Shown here: piece by piece, positions 34,601 to 46,984 of the stretch
How the letters are laid out: every line of letters begins with the position of its first letter
Position numbering within the stretch: position 1 is the stretch's first letter
Assembly (NCBI GenBank): GCA_036362985.1
Contig: JAYGXS010000010.1
Coordinates: 4,402,554-4,466,553 of the forward strand
Reading direction: 5' to 3'
Source: Ligula intestinalis
Taxonomy: Eukaryota; Platyhelminthes; Cestoda; Diphyllobothriidea; Diphyllobothriidae
Length of the DNA stretch: 64,000 bases
Translations under genes and position numbers: made by a program
The notes under the pieces: model-generated
The model's input: only the letters and a program-made list of their open reading frames with translations
Told to the model about the DNA's origin: nothing
Database searches by the model: none

Positions 34601-36800
34601 CATCCATTATTCTTCCAGTCTTTAAGTCAGAATCTCGTTCGGACATTAATAACTACCATGGTGTTCATAAACCCCGGCACTAGCCAAACTTCTGGAAAAG
34701 ATAATTTTTAATCAAATTCTCGATTTTTGCCTAGAAAACAGGCTTTTAAGCGACTCGCAGCATGGTTTTCTACCCAAGCGATCATGCGAGACGTGTCACT
34801 TAGCTTTTCTTAACCACGTCACTTCCCTCCGTAACGAGCGGCAATCCATGGTTGTTATCTACTTTGACCTGAGCAAAGCCTTTGACAAGGAACCGCACAG
34901 ACGGCTTCTGGTAAAATTGGAAGCCATTGGCATCCGTCCCCCTTTCATCGACTTCATCGGCTCCTACTTGTCTAACCGCAGCCAGAAGGTCTTAGTAGGA
35001 AATAGTAACTGCACTGCTCAGCTGATCACGAATGGCATTTTTCAAGGCACTGTATTGGGTCATTTCATCTTCATTCTATATATAAATGAAATGTCGACTG
35101 TTCTGAAAAATTCACAAAATCTCATTTATGCAGATGACCTCAAATGCATATACTCATTTTCTAAGGACACAGCCAATATATGCGTTGATAAAATAAACGC
35201 GGACCTGCTTACACTCTCACGTTGGGGTGCTACCTGGCAGATGGAATTCTCTCCATCTAAGTGTAGTTTCATGTGTTTCGGTCCCGCCAGGCTTCCTTGT
35301 CCACTAGTCTTTCAAAATACTCCACTTTTAGAACGATTTATTATAAAAGACTTAGGTCTAAGCTACACAAATAGACTAGCATTGTCACCTCATGCGGATC
35401 AAATATCTGCGATGGCTGCCTAGATATGTGGTTTTATATCACATAATTTCTCCCTGCTGGAAATAAAGTTAAAACTTCATCGCATATATGTCCTACCTAT
35501 CCTAGAATACTGCTGTCCCCTCTTTGGTCATATGAATGCTTCTGACCGCGGTAAGGTTGAAAATGTACAGAAGATATTTACTCGCAAAATATTTGCTCTT
35601 CCTCGATCCACTATTTCTTATGCGGAGAGATGTCAGTTAGCGAACATGACATTTCTTTGGGTCAGAAGACTCGAAGCGGGCCTCTGCTTCCTTTTTCGCG
35701 TTAACTCTACCCCTAACCTCTCACGAGTCGGCGCTCTTATTCCCGCAGATAGACCTTATGCCACTCGTAATTCCTCCAGGATTAATGCACCCCCATTTAG
35801 CTCCACCTCGAACCATTCTCGCTTCTTTGCATCCTCTGGAATAATATTCCCCTCGAAATTAGACTGTCGTCTAACTTAGCAGTTTTTAAAGTCAAATTAC
35901 GTAAATGCTTAACTTTGGAAGATATAAAGTCCTTGTTATCCGTCTCCTTCCCAAACACACAACTTTTGGACTTTCAAAAAAGTCCTCCTGGTATTTGAGG
36001 TGGTTATATTTATATCACATTGTTTTCCATACATGTCTATTTCTTCCTCTATAGAGTGATATTTGCAACGATGTTTCGTCCCCGTCTCTGTCCAGTCATC
36101 ATTGCCGTTCTCCGTTTCGCGTTTTACAACCCTGACGATGGGCTTTATGGTCTCTAATCGTGTTCACGGCGGTTCTGCTATTTTTGCCAGCTCGTCGCTG
36201 GACTCCGCAGTCCACAAGGTCGCATCTCCGGCGTTTCGGTGATGATCACGTGACCTCTGCCGTTCCCTCATCTTGTTGATCTTGTTGTCCGCGATGACAT
36301 CCTCTGGTCTCACCTCCTTGATGGTTGATCATGAAGCCAGTTGGGCGGTGTTACGGTTGTGAACGACAGCCTCTGCTGCTATATGCCTTTTCCAATTGAA
36401 AAGAAGCATTTTAAACCCTCATACGTTCTCATCAACATTCCTGTCTATTGCACTACAATCCTATCAACCAACCTCCTTAATTTTGCAGAAGCATTTTTTT
36501 TCTCCTATGTTTTGTTTTCTTTATAAGCGGGGGTCCGCTGAACTCTGCCCCTGTTTAAATGGTTGGAGTTTTTTTCACTGCTTCCTCCTAAGTTCACCAT
36601 GCGTTTTCAGAGAGTGTTGACTACTATTTTAAAATGAAAATATGTTGGTGGGTATTAATTTTATCTGCCAACAGTACTAAACGCTCCCACTGCCTATGTG
36701 GTTGTTCACAGAGACCAGCATTTATCAACTTTCCACAGCACAAGGTTTGCAAAGACGAGGCCCTTCGGGCCTAAAATATAAAATAGATTGATTTATTCAT
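31639..36800 (+). mobile_element. CR1-like LINE B, near full length with ORF1
   Basis: ORF1 lies at 31639-31974 and 32005-32685, split by a frameshift; it is basic and Pro/Ser-rich with no enzymatic motif. ORF2 starts at 33134 with LNARSVINKMAQL and continues through ITESW, GDFNFPAIDW, SDHTLI, FDLSKAFDKEPH, FQGTVLG and the catalytic YADD near 35130. It ends about 35998 after several frameshifts and stops (near 33685, 33960, 34683, 35423, 35860). The 3' UTR finishes with a hairpin (aggcccttcgggcct) and an AT-rich tail near 36770-36800. Presence of ORF1 shows the copy is close to full length. Confidence 0.85.
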
Positions 36801-36959
36801 TTATAAATCGTCGAAATTTCGTCAGTGCGTTACAGATACCAAAGAAAAGCGTTTGGAAGTCAAACTGCCTTTGTGGAGCCATATATCCTGTCTTTTGGCG
36901 GTCATTCTGGTGTTTGACTACATTCCACTATCCGGATTTATGATTCAGGATATAGAACC

Positions 36960-37330
36960 AAGAGGTGTTCTGGAGCGAGTCTATGGTGTCGTCTAGAAGG
37001 GGCAAAGAAAGCGATTCATGCAAGGTGATTGCATTGAGCCGATGCTAGTCAATACAAAGACGTAGAGAACCGTCTTTTTCGGAACCAGGGCTATAAGAGA
37101 AAGCCATGGGGATGTGGAGGGTTCAGTGAGGTTAGCATATAAAAGCTCATCAAGAAGTTTGTGGACTTCGTCGTGATAAAGAACGGGGAGGTGACGTAGG
37201 GTTTGCCAAACGGATTTCGAATCACCGGTGTCTTTCGTGTGCTGCACGAAACATGTCTGGCCGAGAGTATATGTAGACCAAGATAACTCTTTCGGAAATG
37301 AGGAAAGGCTATTTCGAAGTTGGTCAAAAT
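36960..37330 (-). mobile_element. Gypsy reverse transcriptase fragment
   Basis: On the minus strand, around 37250-37070, HDEVHKLLDELLYANLTEPS continues into TSPWLSLIALVPKK, the start of a Gypsy-type reverse transcriptase. No other pol domain is joined to it. Confidence 0.65.
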
Positions 37331-37699
37331 CGACTGTACTTTGGATTCTAGGGTGAGGGAGCGAATGTGGGGTCTATGGCAGCGGCAGCCATAATAGTGT
37401 TGAACACAAATTGCACTTTAATTCGGTGGCAGAAACAAGGGGTGGGGAGCACAAGGTATGTTTTTTTAGGTTAAACTACGCATCTATCGCGGTTGACAGC
37501 AACGCAATCGTGATTTATATGGGAATCTTACCCATGTTAAATGAAACATGGACGAATGTGGTAGGTGTTGTACAACTGTGGCTCACTATATTAATTGACG
37601 CACAAATCACTTCAAGGCCAGAGAGTAGAGCCCGCGGTAGATGTTGTTGCTTGCCACGGCCAAACTGTCAGGTCTTGCTTTTATACGTCTAAATCCAGT

Positions 37700-38110
37700 G
37701 CGAAAAAGGGTCACGAGTGATAAAGTAATTCACCTCGACAGTTCCTTAATGCGGACAATGGATGACCGAGCAATCGTCACGCAAAAATCCCGTACGATTT
37801 CTAAGATATCAGTCAGTCACGAACCGAACACCGACCATCGAGGAACCAGCGCACAAGCAATGAAATATCCTCAACAAGAAGGAGCCGTTTATTGTCGTGG
37901 ACGCACAGCGACTTAGCGGTTGCACCCTATAAATACTACAACTCTGTGTACAAACTACTCGCTTCTGCTACTGTCTCTGGTGATGTGTTCGAGGGGAAAT
38001 GGGAAACATCAAGGGAATAAAGTTTTTGTCCCAGCGATCGTGTTATCTTCTTCTCAGTTACTTCCAAGTACTCCCGCTTTTGCTTTAATCGACAATCATT
38101 ATGATGCTAA
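37700..38110 (+). mobile_element. Penelope-like element 3' UTR
   Basis: The block tttttgtcccagcgatcgtg at about 38026-38045, followed by ttatcttcttctcagttact, is the conserved PLE 3' end seen at 7380 and 9530. The preceding 300 bp are probably the rest of this UTR. No coding motif is left. Confidence 0.55.
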
Positions 38111-38509
38111 TATCCAGTTGGTTCACTCACACAAATCGGTTGGTTCGTAGCAGAGCATTTGTATGGTCCCATGATTTCACTTTATATTCCAAAACATAAA
38201 CGATTCATTCTCCCCTTCACTTCCGATATTTGAATCATTTACTCCCCATTTTCTGCTTGGAAAGCTTCAGAGCGATTTGGATTTCGTGAAAGATTTAAAC
38301 ATCGAAATGTTAATTGCGACTGAGTTTGAAACGCCCAGACAGTCAGCGACTAGTTTACCAGGTCATAATCAAGTAATGTCTAATATGCTGAAATTATTTA
38401 CAGAAAATACGGAAATTGTTGATAAATTTAATAACCGTACCTTCTAGATAGTCAGTCCGTTGATTTCTCCAATTGTTTCACTCATTAATGGGCGATAACA
38501 TGAATTGCA

Positions 38510-38545
38510 GTTTTAGGCGCGCTGATTGGTGCGACTTATAAAACC
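38510..38545 (+). promoter_or_regulatory. 5' border signals of the CEP97-like gene
   Basis: Upstream of the ATG at 38580 lie an acceptor-like tgcagttttag (ends about 38517), an inverted CCAAT (attggt) and a TATA-like cttataaaac near 38535. The first could be a 5'-UTR or spliced-leader acceptor. The evidence does not decide which signal is used. Confidence 0.3.
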
Positions 38546-38579
38546 CTTTCTGGTGGCCGTTGGCCTGGGTGGTTCTAAA

Positions 38580-40716
38580 ATGAGTAGGAGGGTAGTTAGT
38601 TTAGTTAACCAGGGACTGACTTACTTGGATCCTGTTTATCGGGACACAACTTCAATAATTTTAGATAATAATGACTTCCAAGATCTGAGCTGCCTGGATT
38701 TTATGCGTGACTTACAGCAGGTAAAAGTTCACGCATTTAACGCTTGTAGCTCTCCATCGCGAACAATAGAATTTGTGAGATGCAGAGTCTCTCCACCTTA
38801 AACAATCTTACCATTCTCAATTTGGCTTATAATGACATTACTTTTATTGATGGTAGCTTCGAGGTTTCTCGTGTCAACTTTAGGTCTATCCTCCTTGACC
38901 CGATTAACATGGCTTAACTTGAGCGGAAACCGGATTCAGGTTCATTTTATCTTCTAAATAAATGTTTAAGAGGATCGATGGACTTTGCAAGAACCTGTCA
39001 CTGAAACATCTGGACCTTTCCGAAAATAAAATAGCTGATCTAGGAGATCTCTCGACTTTGAGGAAACTCAAGGCAGTCCTTTTTATTTTCTTAATATTTG
39101 TCTGTTTCCAGACTCTCCTCTTACACTGTAACAATATATCTTCCCTGGATACGGCATCACACTATCTTCCAAGTCAATTATGTATCTTATCCCTCGCCGA
39201 AAACCAGTTAAATTCCTACACACAGGTAAATATATGTGATGAACTTCAGTATATCGATCTCAGCTGGCATATTTAGCCCACTTGGAGTTCCTTATCCAGT
39301 TCTCAATCCAAGGAAACCCTTGTACGCTCACCGCGTATCCTTTGCGCCCTTTTATGTGTAATCGTGTGTACATACTGTGCGTGAATTCATTTTTGCGCGC
39401 ATATTTGTACTGGAGTTTTCAATTTATTTCTATAAGCAGTAGTGTTGTAGCACATATTAAGTTGCCACTGATCCTATCTCTGCGATTACAGTGGTTTCTC
39501 AGTTTCTACTAATCGTACCCTAACTACTTAGTTCCCCGAAATCATTCAACTGCCTTTACAAAATCATGTAATGGCGCATTTGCAAACAAAGCATACTAAT
39601 AATTAAACTTGAAATCAAATAGCTAAGATAAGAAATCATCATTAACAGTTAATAGTTATATGACATGAAGTCTTCCCATGTATATTTTCCCAGTTTTAAA
39701 TTATACTACTGTTAGGATACTACCAATTTTGTTCAAATATTCAATTTTTTAACTTAACAAACGCAATTGTACAGACAGATGAACCACAGAGCCTATGTCT
39801 TGAGCTGGTTTCCCGGTCTGCAAATACTTGATGGCGTGGAGCCCACCCAGCAAGAGAGGCAAGTCAACTTCGATTTGCTGGTTCCTATTGTTAAGGTCAT
39901 TTTGCTTGGTGCAATCACTGGCCTACGACGCATACTACCACTCCTATAACAGACTCCGGTCTTTTTATTTATTGTTCCATTTTTCGTGCAGGCGTTTAGG
40001 TGAGTGGCTATGGAATAGCGGAGCTTCCCAGAGCTTCGGGCCTTCAGATGATGATCGCCTCTCCAACTACCTCCAAGATCTAGATAGACAGGTAAAGTTT
40101 ATTATCTTTTCTCCACACTTAACAAACAATACTTAAGAAATAACCGAGGCCTCCTTCCTTGTTATGTTCTTAGCCTTACGATGACCGATGTGGACCTTCA
40201 TATGCACCCCCACATGATCTCCACCATCGCGCCTGGGAACACCAGGAAGTTCAGGTCAATGGTCACAACCATCAGGCGTACGATCCGACGCACCAACCTT
40301 GGCTTTTAGAACCGCAAAAACCTAGCGTCAAAGGTTGGTCACTGATATTTTTCGTTGTCTTTATTGCTTTGGATAGCAGATGATTACACTGGATTTTCTT
40401 CCCTTTTAAGCCAGGAGTACGGCAAGTTCGCGAGCGGGCGTAAGTTAGCCCCTTTGAAACCTTAAATTGTGTGAGCTGTGGCTGACTGGCTGGCGTTAGT
40501 ACTGTTTCTTCTTGTTTTGCTCGTACCTTAGACGACTCCCGAAAACGGCATCAACAGGGTCTTGCATACAGCCGACGGCAATTTGGTCTCTCCTGACCGG
40601 CAACAGGCCTTTCGCGAGCAATCTAAGATTCCAATTCATGCCTCATCCAATAGCCCACCCCAGTATCATCGCGTTTTCGGTTCTTCCTCACTGGCTACCT
40701 CTGCAGGCTCTCTTAT
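38580..40716 (+). CDS. CEP97: CEP97-like centriolar LRR protein, N-terminal exons 1-11
   Basis: Exons: 38580-38720, 38750-38852, 38884-38939, 38971-39072, 39112-39225, 39264-39355, 39775-39858, 39992-40091, 40174-40333, 40411-40439, 40532-40716. All phases are consistent. The product has leucine-rich repeats (LSIANNRICEM, LTILNLAYNDI, LTWLNLSGNRI, LKHLDLSENKI, LCILSLAENQL) and an LRR cap with FSIQGNPC, YVLSWFPGLQILDG and GEWLWNSG. Order and spacing align without gaps over long stretches with animal CEP97, which with CP110 caps centrioles and blocks premature cilium growth. The start ATG gives the expected N-terminus. Introns 4 (39073) and 7 (39859) appear to use GC donors, exon 10 is 29 nt, and several introns are 29-39 nt. 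After the LRRs the sequence becomes Gln/Pro/Ser-rich. The gene probably continues at 51369. Confidence 0.85.
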
Positions 40717-40889
40717 GTGAGTTTCTACCCCCTCCTTAATTTATTCTGTACACTTAACTTTCTCTTTCTAAATGAAAGCGCGTACCTCACATAGTATAAT
40801 GTTCCTTGTTCTAAGAAGACGATGCATATTTTTGATGCCTGACCGATTTTAATGACCGTTCTGTCGTTGTATTCGTTAGATTGCGCATA

Positions 40890-41290
40890 ATTTTTGCCTG
40901 CAGATCTTGAGGTTTGTGTGTATCGTAGCCCTTGTTGTATCAAGAATCCCCGCTGGAATCCAAATTGGTTGGAGTTTGAAGACGGATATAAGCCGCGACC
41001 TTACCCGGCTTGAGCCAAAGGTCCACAGGGGTGAGTTGGGTGCTTGGCTGGGAGCTGCAGGCGAAAAGATATTGACAGTTATGTGGGGAGAAGCTACAAC
41101 CGGGACAGCTGTCAGATGTTGAGAAGTCGAGCCGGTGTTGGTTCTGGCGAAGGAGTATTGAGTAGCCACTACGGAGTTGAGTCAAAGTACAGCGAGTGAC
41201 TCCCGGGAGTTGTTCAGAAAACTGCAGCATCCTTTTACCATCATCGGCTCGAGAGCCAAGCCGAAATTGACCAATAAGGTGGCTGTTTGA
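40890..41290 (-). mobile_element. Jockey-like LINE 3' fragment
   Basis: The minus-strand frame includes LDFSTSDSCPGCSFSPHNCQ and TQLTPVDLWLKPGKVA, the Cys/His-containing C-terminus of the Jockey-like reverse transcriptase family repeated at 48560 and 61950. It lies within the large intron of the CEP97-like gene. Confidence 0.65.
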
Positions 41291-41294
41291 CGGG

Positions 41295-41640
41295 TCACCG
41301 GGTCCGTTCCCCGGCGACAATTAACAAATCACGGCGAGGAAGTCTTTCAACTAGCACCTGCAGCTGCAAGTAGAAATTTTCTTTATCTTGCTGTTCGGCC
41401 ACTGATATTGGTGCATACACAGAGATGACCGAGACGTTCGTAAAATGGCCCTTTAGTCGAACATAAACCATTCGGTCGTTAACTGGTTCCCATGCCGGTA
41501 GTGCACGGTTTGCTTGCTTTGAGAGAGCAATAGCCACACCGTGTCTACCAGATGAGTCACGTGGGCCACTGTGATACAGGGTGAGGTGAGAGTCGACTCC
41601 CGATAGTTCACGCTCGCCATGTCACAATGCCGTCATCGGG
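41295..41640 (-). mobile_element. RTE-like endonuclease fragment
   Basis: On the minus strand: GRHGVAIALSKQANRALPAW, then VSVISVYAPISVAEQQDKENF and LIVAG, a piece of the endonuclease of an RTE-type LINE. Only about 110 residues remain. Confidence 0.6.
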
Positions 41641-41849
41641 ACGTGCCGCATTGTATAAGACAGTCGGTGCACCAGACCTCAGTCCACCGCGCCCTGGTAA
41701 CACTGTTGCTACTGCGTCCGCGACTACTTTTTCGTCAGACCCGGGAGCCCGCTTATTTCGCAGCTAACCTTCGCTGACGGCCGTGCCACTATCCGTCACC
41801 TGTGGACGTGACAGGTAGCCAGCAGCTAGGCTAACGGGTAACCCTCCTT

Positions 41850-42145
41850 CCTGGAAGCGTCGAAGAGGAGGGCAACTAAAGACCTCGCTCGACACCGTCC
41901 GTCAAGACATGGAAGCCGTTCGTGGACCTTCTATCTTCGGTCTCCGTCGCTGGAGAAGAGACTGGGGGGGGGGGAGTTTTCCAGATTCGCTGCCGTCAAT
42001 CGTCACGCATGGAGCGGTACCGTTCGTTACATCGGTGGGGCCGGCTAGATCAGACATGATCACAGCCGCAACAAGTACAAGTGATTTCTTCCTCTCAAAA
42101 AAGGAGAAAACAGGGGCTATGGTATGCTCTCTGCACCTCTGACTG
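41850..42145 (+). mobile_element. RTE-like LINE 3' end
   Basis: Matches 58035-58245: gcgtcgaagaggagggcaac, then gacatggaagccgttc, a tctatcttcggtctccgtcg block and a tgatcacagccgcaacaagt end. It is the C-terminal tail and UTR only. It includes a run of ten or more G. Confidence 0.6.
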
Positions 42146-42149
42146 GGTC

Positions 42150-43875
42150 TTTGGGGCATAAAATGACTGCTAAAACGCAAGAAATACAAATATCCTGCGT
42201 CCCCTTCTCATGTTAACAAGGTCACTCAATCTGAAGTGTACCTTTTAAGATTCCTCAATGATCAATCAATCAGAGTGGAGGAGAGCTCTGACCGCGCACG
42301 CAAACGGGCTCGATATAGCATGGAACTTGTTAAACTCAGGTAGAATATTTCTTCAGAATAGTGGACAAATCATAAAAGTGAGGTGATGGCCTCAATCATA
42401 AAAAAACGAGATGCTGGTTTCGGACGTCCCATCAAGAAGGGCATTTTAAGACCTGCTTCCTTTCGCACCATCTCAACAGGAATTTAGATCACTTGTATTT
42501 TCGTCATTATAGTCAGTTCCTACGCCCCGATGGCTCCAACGTCTGCACCCATCCTCGTCTTTATGTCGAAAGGGGACTTAACTTATTGTGAAGGCACAGA
42601 GTACATCGCTTAGAGGTCGTGCTTGGTCGTTTCTGATCAGGGTATTGCAATATCTGGAGACTTATTGCACATCGTCTTCGTCACTGATAACCGCTTTTTC
42701 GCTTTTACGACCACAGGAAGACAGCGTGAGTGTGTCTCTACTTGGCGTCACGGACAACCGCTGATAAGTGCGAGTGCGTTGCTGAATACTGAGACAGACA
42801 ACTCAGACAACAAAACATTCCCAAAGCCTCAATCATGTGCCTCGCGATTAAATAGAGGCCTCGAAGCCACTTGCTGAGGATGGATATTCGTGGCGAACTG
42901 CACAGGTATCTTCCCACCGTGGCTTGGAGGTTTGCCAACTGATAACTCGGATCGCGTGGTCAGTCCAGTGTGTGTTTTTTGTGTGGAGTGGCTGCCTGGC
43001 GAACTGAGAGTCAGGCTGCAATGGTTCCTTCCTGATGTGGGTGTTATGGTACTCCCAGACAGTTGAGACCCTAGTCCGGTGTGGAGTGGCGGCCTCGCAC
43101 CGGAGCCCGCTTGCACCCGGTGTTCTTGCCTATGTCTTGACACCGGACCACGGTGGGTGAGGGTGGACGGTAGATGCCGTCCAAGTCTACTATCACTGAA
43201 AACTAAATCATGCGCAAGTGGCCATCCCTGCATCAACCTGTCGACGGAAGGCTAATGCCTTACCAGGTACTCAAGAAGCCCTGGTATGGTTAGGAAGACG
43301 GTGGGGTCAAGGAGAGGTTCAGCGTGTCTTATCGAGAGCCGATGTTCAACATCCTTCATAAATTGTCACATATACCTAAAACACTGATGTGTCTGCAGTG
43401 CTGCCAGATACCGTGAGAGTGCCGTTCAGACGCAGGTGTTCTACCCCGCTCCCCCGCTCATTTTCCTTTTTGTGCTGTAACAGACGTGCCAGGACTACCC
43501 CTCTCCCCGGGGGATTACACTCGCTCTTGACAACACTGTCTTCTTCTACGGTCGAGCCTTCAAGCTGTCGTTGCTCTTGGTCGAGTGTCTGAAGTCCCAT
43601 AATGAGGCAAAACTATCGACAAGCAAATACGCACACGATATGAAGCAATCCGTGCAGAATGAACGTTTATTTATTGAACACCCAGAACACGCATCTATAA
43701 TAATAATTCCTCGGATTGGGAGAACAGCTGACGCTCCTCCGACGCGTTCTCAACTCTTCTAGTCTGGGTATCCTCCAGAGCTGTCTCTTGCGGTGTCTCC
43801 ACTACTGACACTAAAAACGAAAGTACAAAAAGCGCATTCAAACAAAAAGGACCAGGTTGGTCTCCTGCAGTGCTG
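42150..43875. other. intronic DNA without recognised gene
   Basis: Frames on both strands are short or GC-driven. No domain, SINE head or splice-compatible exon was found. Confidence 0.35.
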
Positions 43876-43878
43876 TCG

Positions 43879-43902
43879 CCCCCCCCCCCCCCCCCCCCCC
43901 CG
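43879..43902. repeat. poly-C tract
   Basis: An uninterrupted run of more than 20 C. Proline-rich and glycine-rich frames nearby are by-products. Confidence 0.8.
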
Positions 43903-44339
43903 GTGTGTATATTTTCACCGTCCACCGCCGCCGCAGCCTTCCTGTGCCACATTTATCTGCTGGAGTGTACCCTTCTGTGCATGCCCGCTTGTTGCGCAAA
44001 ACTCAGCGCAGCTCTCCTCACCACGCGCCTGCCAGTGTGTTGGGAGGGGGGCAGGGATGTTAACAACGCATGTAGGCGTTACACGCACTACCGCGCCTGA
44101 CCCGCCCCACTCACGCGTACACGCGCAAGCGCTGATTGTTTAGCCTCCCGTTATCATGGTTACCCCGTCATGAGTCACTCTGGCGTGTGTGTATTGCACC
44201 GGCCGCGGGACTGACGCATCTTGCTGCCTCTCTCAGGTCCGCGGGCAACGTGCTTTTAGCTAAGGCCTGCACTCGCCCCTTTTAGTATTCCACGAGCCTG
44301 ATCACAGGTCAGAAACTGGAGGTGGTCACGAAGTTAGGC

Positions 44340-45060
44340 GAATGTTCGCATTCCAGGAGTGTGTGAAGAAGAAGAAGAAGACCCATCGCTCGTCGGACTT
44401 AGGACATGCGTTGCAATACATCCAGGGCGTGTCACAGAAGCGACTGAGCGCATTGCTGCAGGACTAGGCGTCGGAATTTTGCACCAGCCCAGGGTTAGAA
44501 TTAGCTAGAGGGTCATGAAAGCCAAGGACCGATTAAATCCTAGTGAGCAATCGCGGGTGTAGTGTGTCGCCGCCTCCCGTTTTCCTAAACTATCCTCGAA
44601 TCTGCACAGGATAGACTGGACGCGCACGCTTGGAGACACGCACATGCAGGAATATGAGCTGGCTGTACAACGGGATGACGCATCATCACACAGGTGTCTG
44701 CCCACACCTATGAGACCAGTCACGAGTTTAACTTTGCAGTCGCGAAGATAATCGCCCACGCCGGCAGCAAAACGGGCTGAAGCCTGGGCTTCAGATGAGA
44801 ACGCCGGTTTAATAGATTTATCGATCTGAACGCATGCTTGGATCGCGAATACACGAGCGGAGTGACAAATGAACATACATACGGCACCTGTCACGAGTTT
44901 AACCTCGCAGTGACACCAGAAACAAGACGGAGGAATCGGTTGAAGCCTGGGCCTCTGATGTGAATTCAGTCAATCGATTTATCGATCTGGTGCTGGCATA
45001 CAAAGCCCTGCGCAGGCATCTCCGGACCGTGGGAGTCAACTCCGACTCTTGAGACTAGCC
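44340..45060 (+). mobile_element. Penelope-like element relic
   Basis: Degenerate plus-strand reading with VTEATERIAAGLGVGI near 44435-44480, matching SEATQRIATEFGVGI of the PLE at 50030. After it comes a GIY-YIG-like remnant and a C-terminal EAWASDENAGLIDLSI. The last part is present twice (about 44710-44840 and 44885-45010), ending in NRFIDLVLAYKALR. Stops are frequent. Confidence 0.6.
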
Positions 45061-45960
45061 TTGCGATCAGGACATATAGACATATTCGCGCAGCCGGTGA
45101 ACGTGCATTCAGGGGGTGGGATGGGGGTCAATTTCGCCACCCCTGCCTACTGCGACTAAGCTTAAACCTGTCACAACACAAATCCACCCCATATAGGGAG
45201 TTTCCCGTACCGAAGAATCCTCCTGCTTTGTGTGTCAGGAGGGAACATCACCTACAGCTGACCACTGTGACTGTGGGAGGCAGCATGTAGCGCAAATCCA
45301 GGATGTTAACAAGGCCTGATATTCGGTTTCTTGGAATGCTTACTCTAGCTGTTTGACTATCTCCCACTTTTCATACTATTCTGTACTACCTACTGCTTGC
45401 AGTATGTGTTGAAGTCACACTGGCGCATGTTTAGTCCAAGGTTTAGGGTCCCCTAGTAGCGAATCCACACGGTTTCCATCATCACGAAAAGTCGCGATCC
45501 ATATGTCGGATTTTATAGCAAATTTTATCTACTAGGTCGCTGTGGACTTCGCTGCGACACGTCGCGATACGGCGCTATACCGCAACAGGAATCCTCACCC
45601 ATAGCTGTCATTCCGTCTCCCCCAGCCGTCCAATTTTATTATTTATTAATTTTATTATTATTTTTTAAATTTACTTTTCTTGTATACAAATCCCCAACGA
45701 AACAATATCCTCTGAGTTAATTGCCATTCGACTTTTTACCATCGGGCCTGCACCGTGACGGGACGGGATTGGTGCTAAACGAGAAGCGGTTACTCAGCTG
45801 TTACTATAGTTATTATTGTTACTAGTATTTAGTATTGAATCGGCCCTATTCCGCCGCTTCTTAAGTGTATCCACTAATCCGTTGAGTCACCGCGTAAATG
45901 CGGCCTCAAGTTCATGCGCTCGACGTCTATGCTCATAAACGTCAACATACTCATCTTTGT
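45061..45960. other. no gene recognised
   Basis: Contains an AT-rich stretch (about 45635-45675) resembling a LINE tail. Otherwise short frames only. Confidence 0.35.
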
Positions 45961-45969
45961 GTAAGCTTG

Positions 45970-46630
45970 TATACAATTCTATTTGGGACCAGTATTTTAT
46001 TTGCCCGAAGTTTCGGGCTCTCATTCGAGGCTATTGTCAAGGAATTAATACATACAGCTCACTACGTGATTAAGTCAGCCCTACTGGGGGTGACCTTGAG
46101 TTCCCATTGCTTGCGCAACGGGAGATCGGCATCTGGGAGATCGATAAGTCTATTAATGGAGTCCGCGTACGAGTGCCATGCTTCTTGCAGTAGGCGTGAG
46201 ACTCGGTCGTCCGACTGACCCAGTATTCGCACGTGTTAGAAGTCGAAATCGTGCCCTGGCGAGGATGCGTGAGCGGCGACCAAGGATAGCTGGTCATTCC
46301 TTCCCAGAGCCCGTTCATGCTCGTGCAGTCTCGTGGCCATCCGTTTGCCTGTTTCGCCAACATTATTGGCTTGGCCGCAAAGACAGTCGATTCGGTAAAT
46401 AACACCCGATTTCTGGTTGACGGGTATTGGGTCCTTAGGCTGCATGAGTTGCCTGCGGATTGTCGCTTCCGGTCGGTGAGCGAAGCCAACCCCGAATTCG
46501 CTGACCAGTCGAGCGAATTTTTCGGATACGCCAGCAATATAGGGTATTGCTCGCCAGCGTTTTGGTTCTGGCTGCCCGGTTGGTTTTGGTTACCTGGGCC
46601 TCGCATATTTTCGACCATTGCGAACACTTT
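45970..46630 (-). mobile_element. Penelope-like element, GIY-YIG part, inverted
   Basis: On the minus strand, the frame from 46445 has KSGVIYRIDCLCGQANNVGE and TRLHEHERALGR, then AAHASSPGHDFDF: a GIY-YIG nuclease with the CXC pair of PLEs. The C-terminal EAWHSYADSINRLIDLPDA follows in a shifted frame. The upstream linker is at 46627-46450. The 3' UTR reaches about 45970 (gggaccagtattttatttgc). Confidence 0.75.
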
Positions 46631-46984
46631 TATTTAACAATCAGTTCGTTGTGTGTGCAATAATGTACCGTTTGTTGCCCGGAATGTGGAGGTCTGCTCA
46701 CATTCGTGCCTAACATAAGAATGAAATAGGTAGATACCAAACATATCAATTGACAGCCCGTCTCTTCTGGTGACACATCGGTCTGCGTGCGCGCCGACAT
46801 CTCTTACCGCCACGCCTCCCTCCCGCCCACCTTCTGGCGACCTTGACACGTGACACCGAGGTGCGTCATGCCTGCTCACGAGGCTCATTGCCACCATCAC
46901 CATCATCTGCTCGACTCGAGGCCCCCCGGTTGGTAAAATGGAGGCAATTAATGTGGCCGGCTGGCAATTGTTAATCCGGACGGC

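Noticed and set aside
43793..44143. Proline-rich open frames around 43.9 kb
   Set aside because: Caused by the poly-C tract; no conserved motif on either side.
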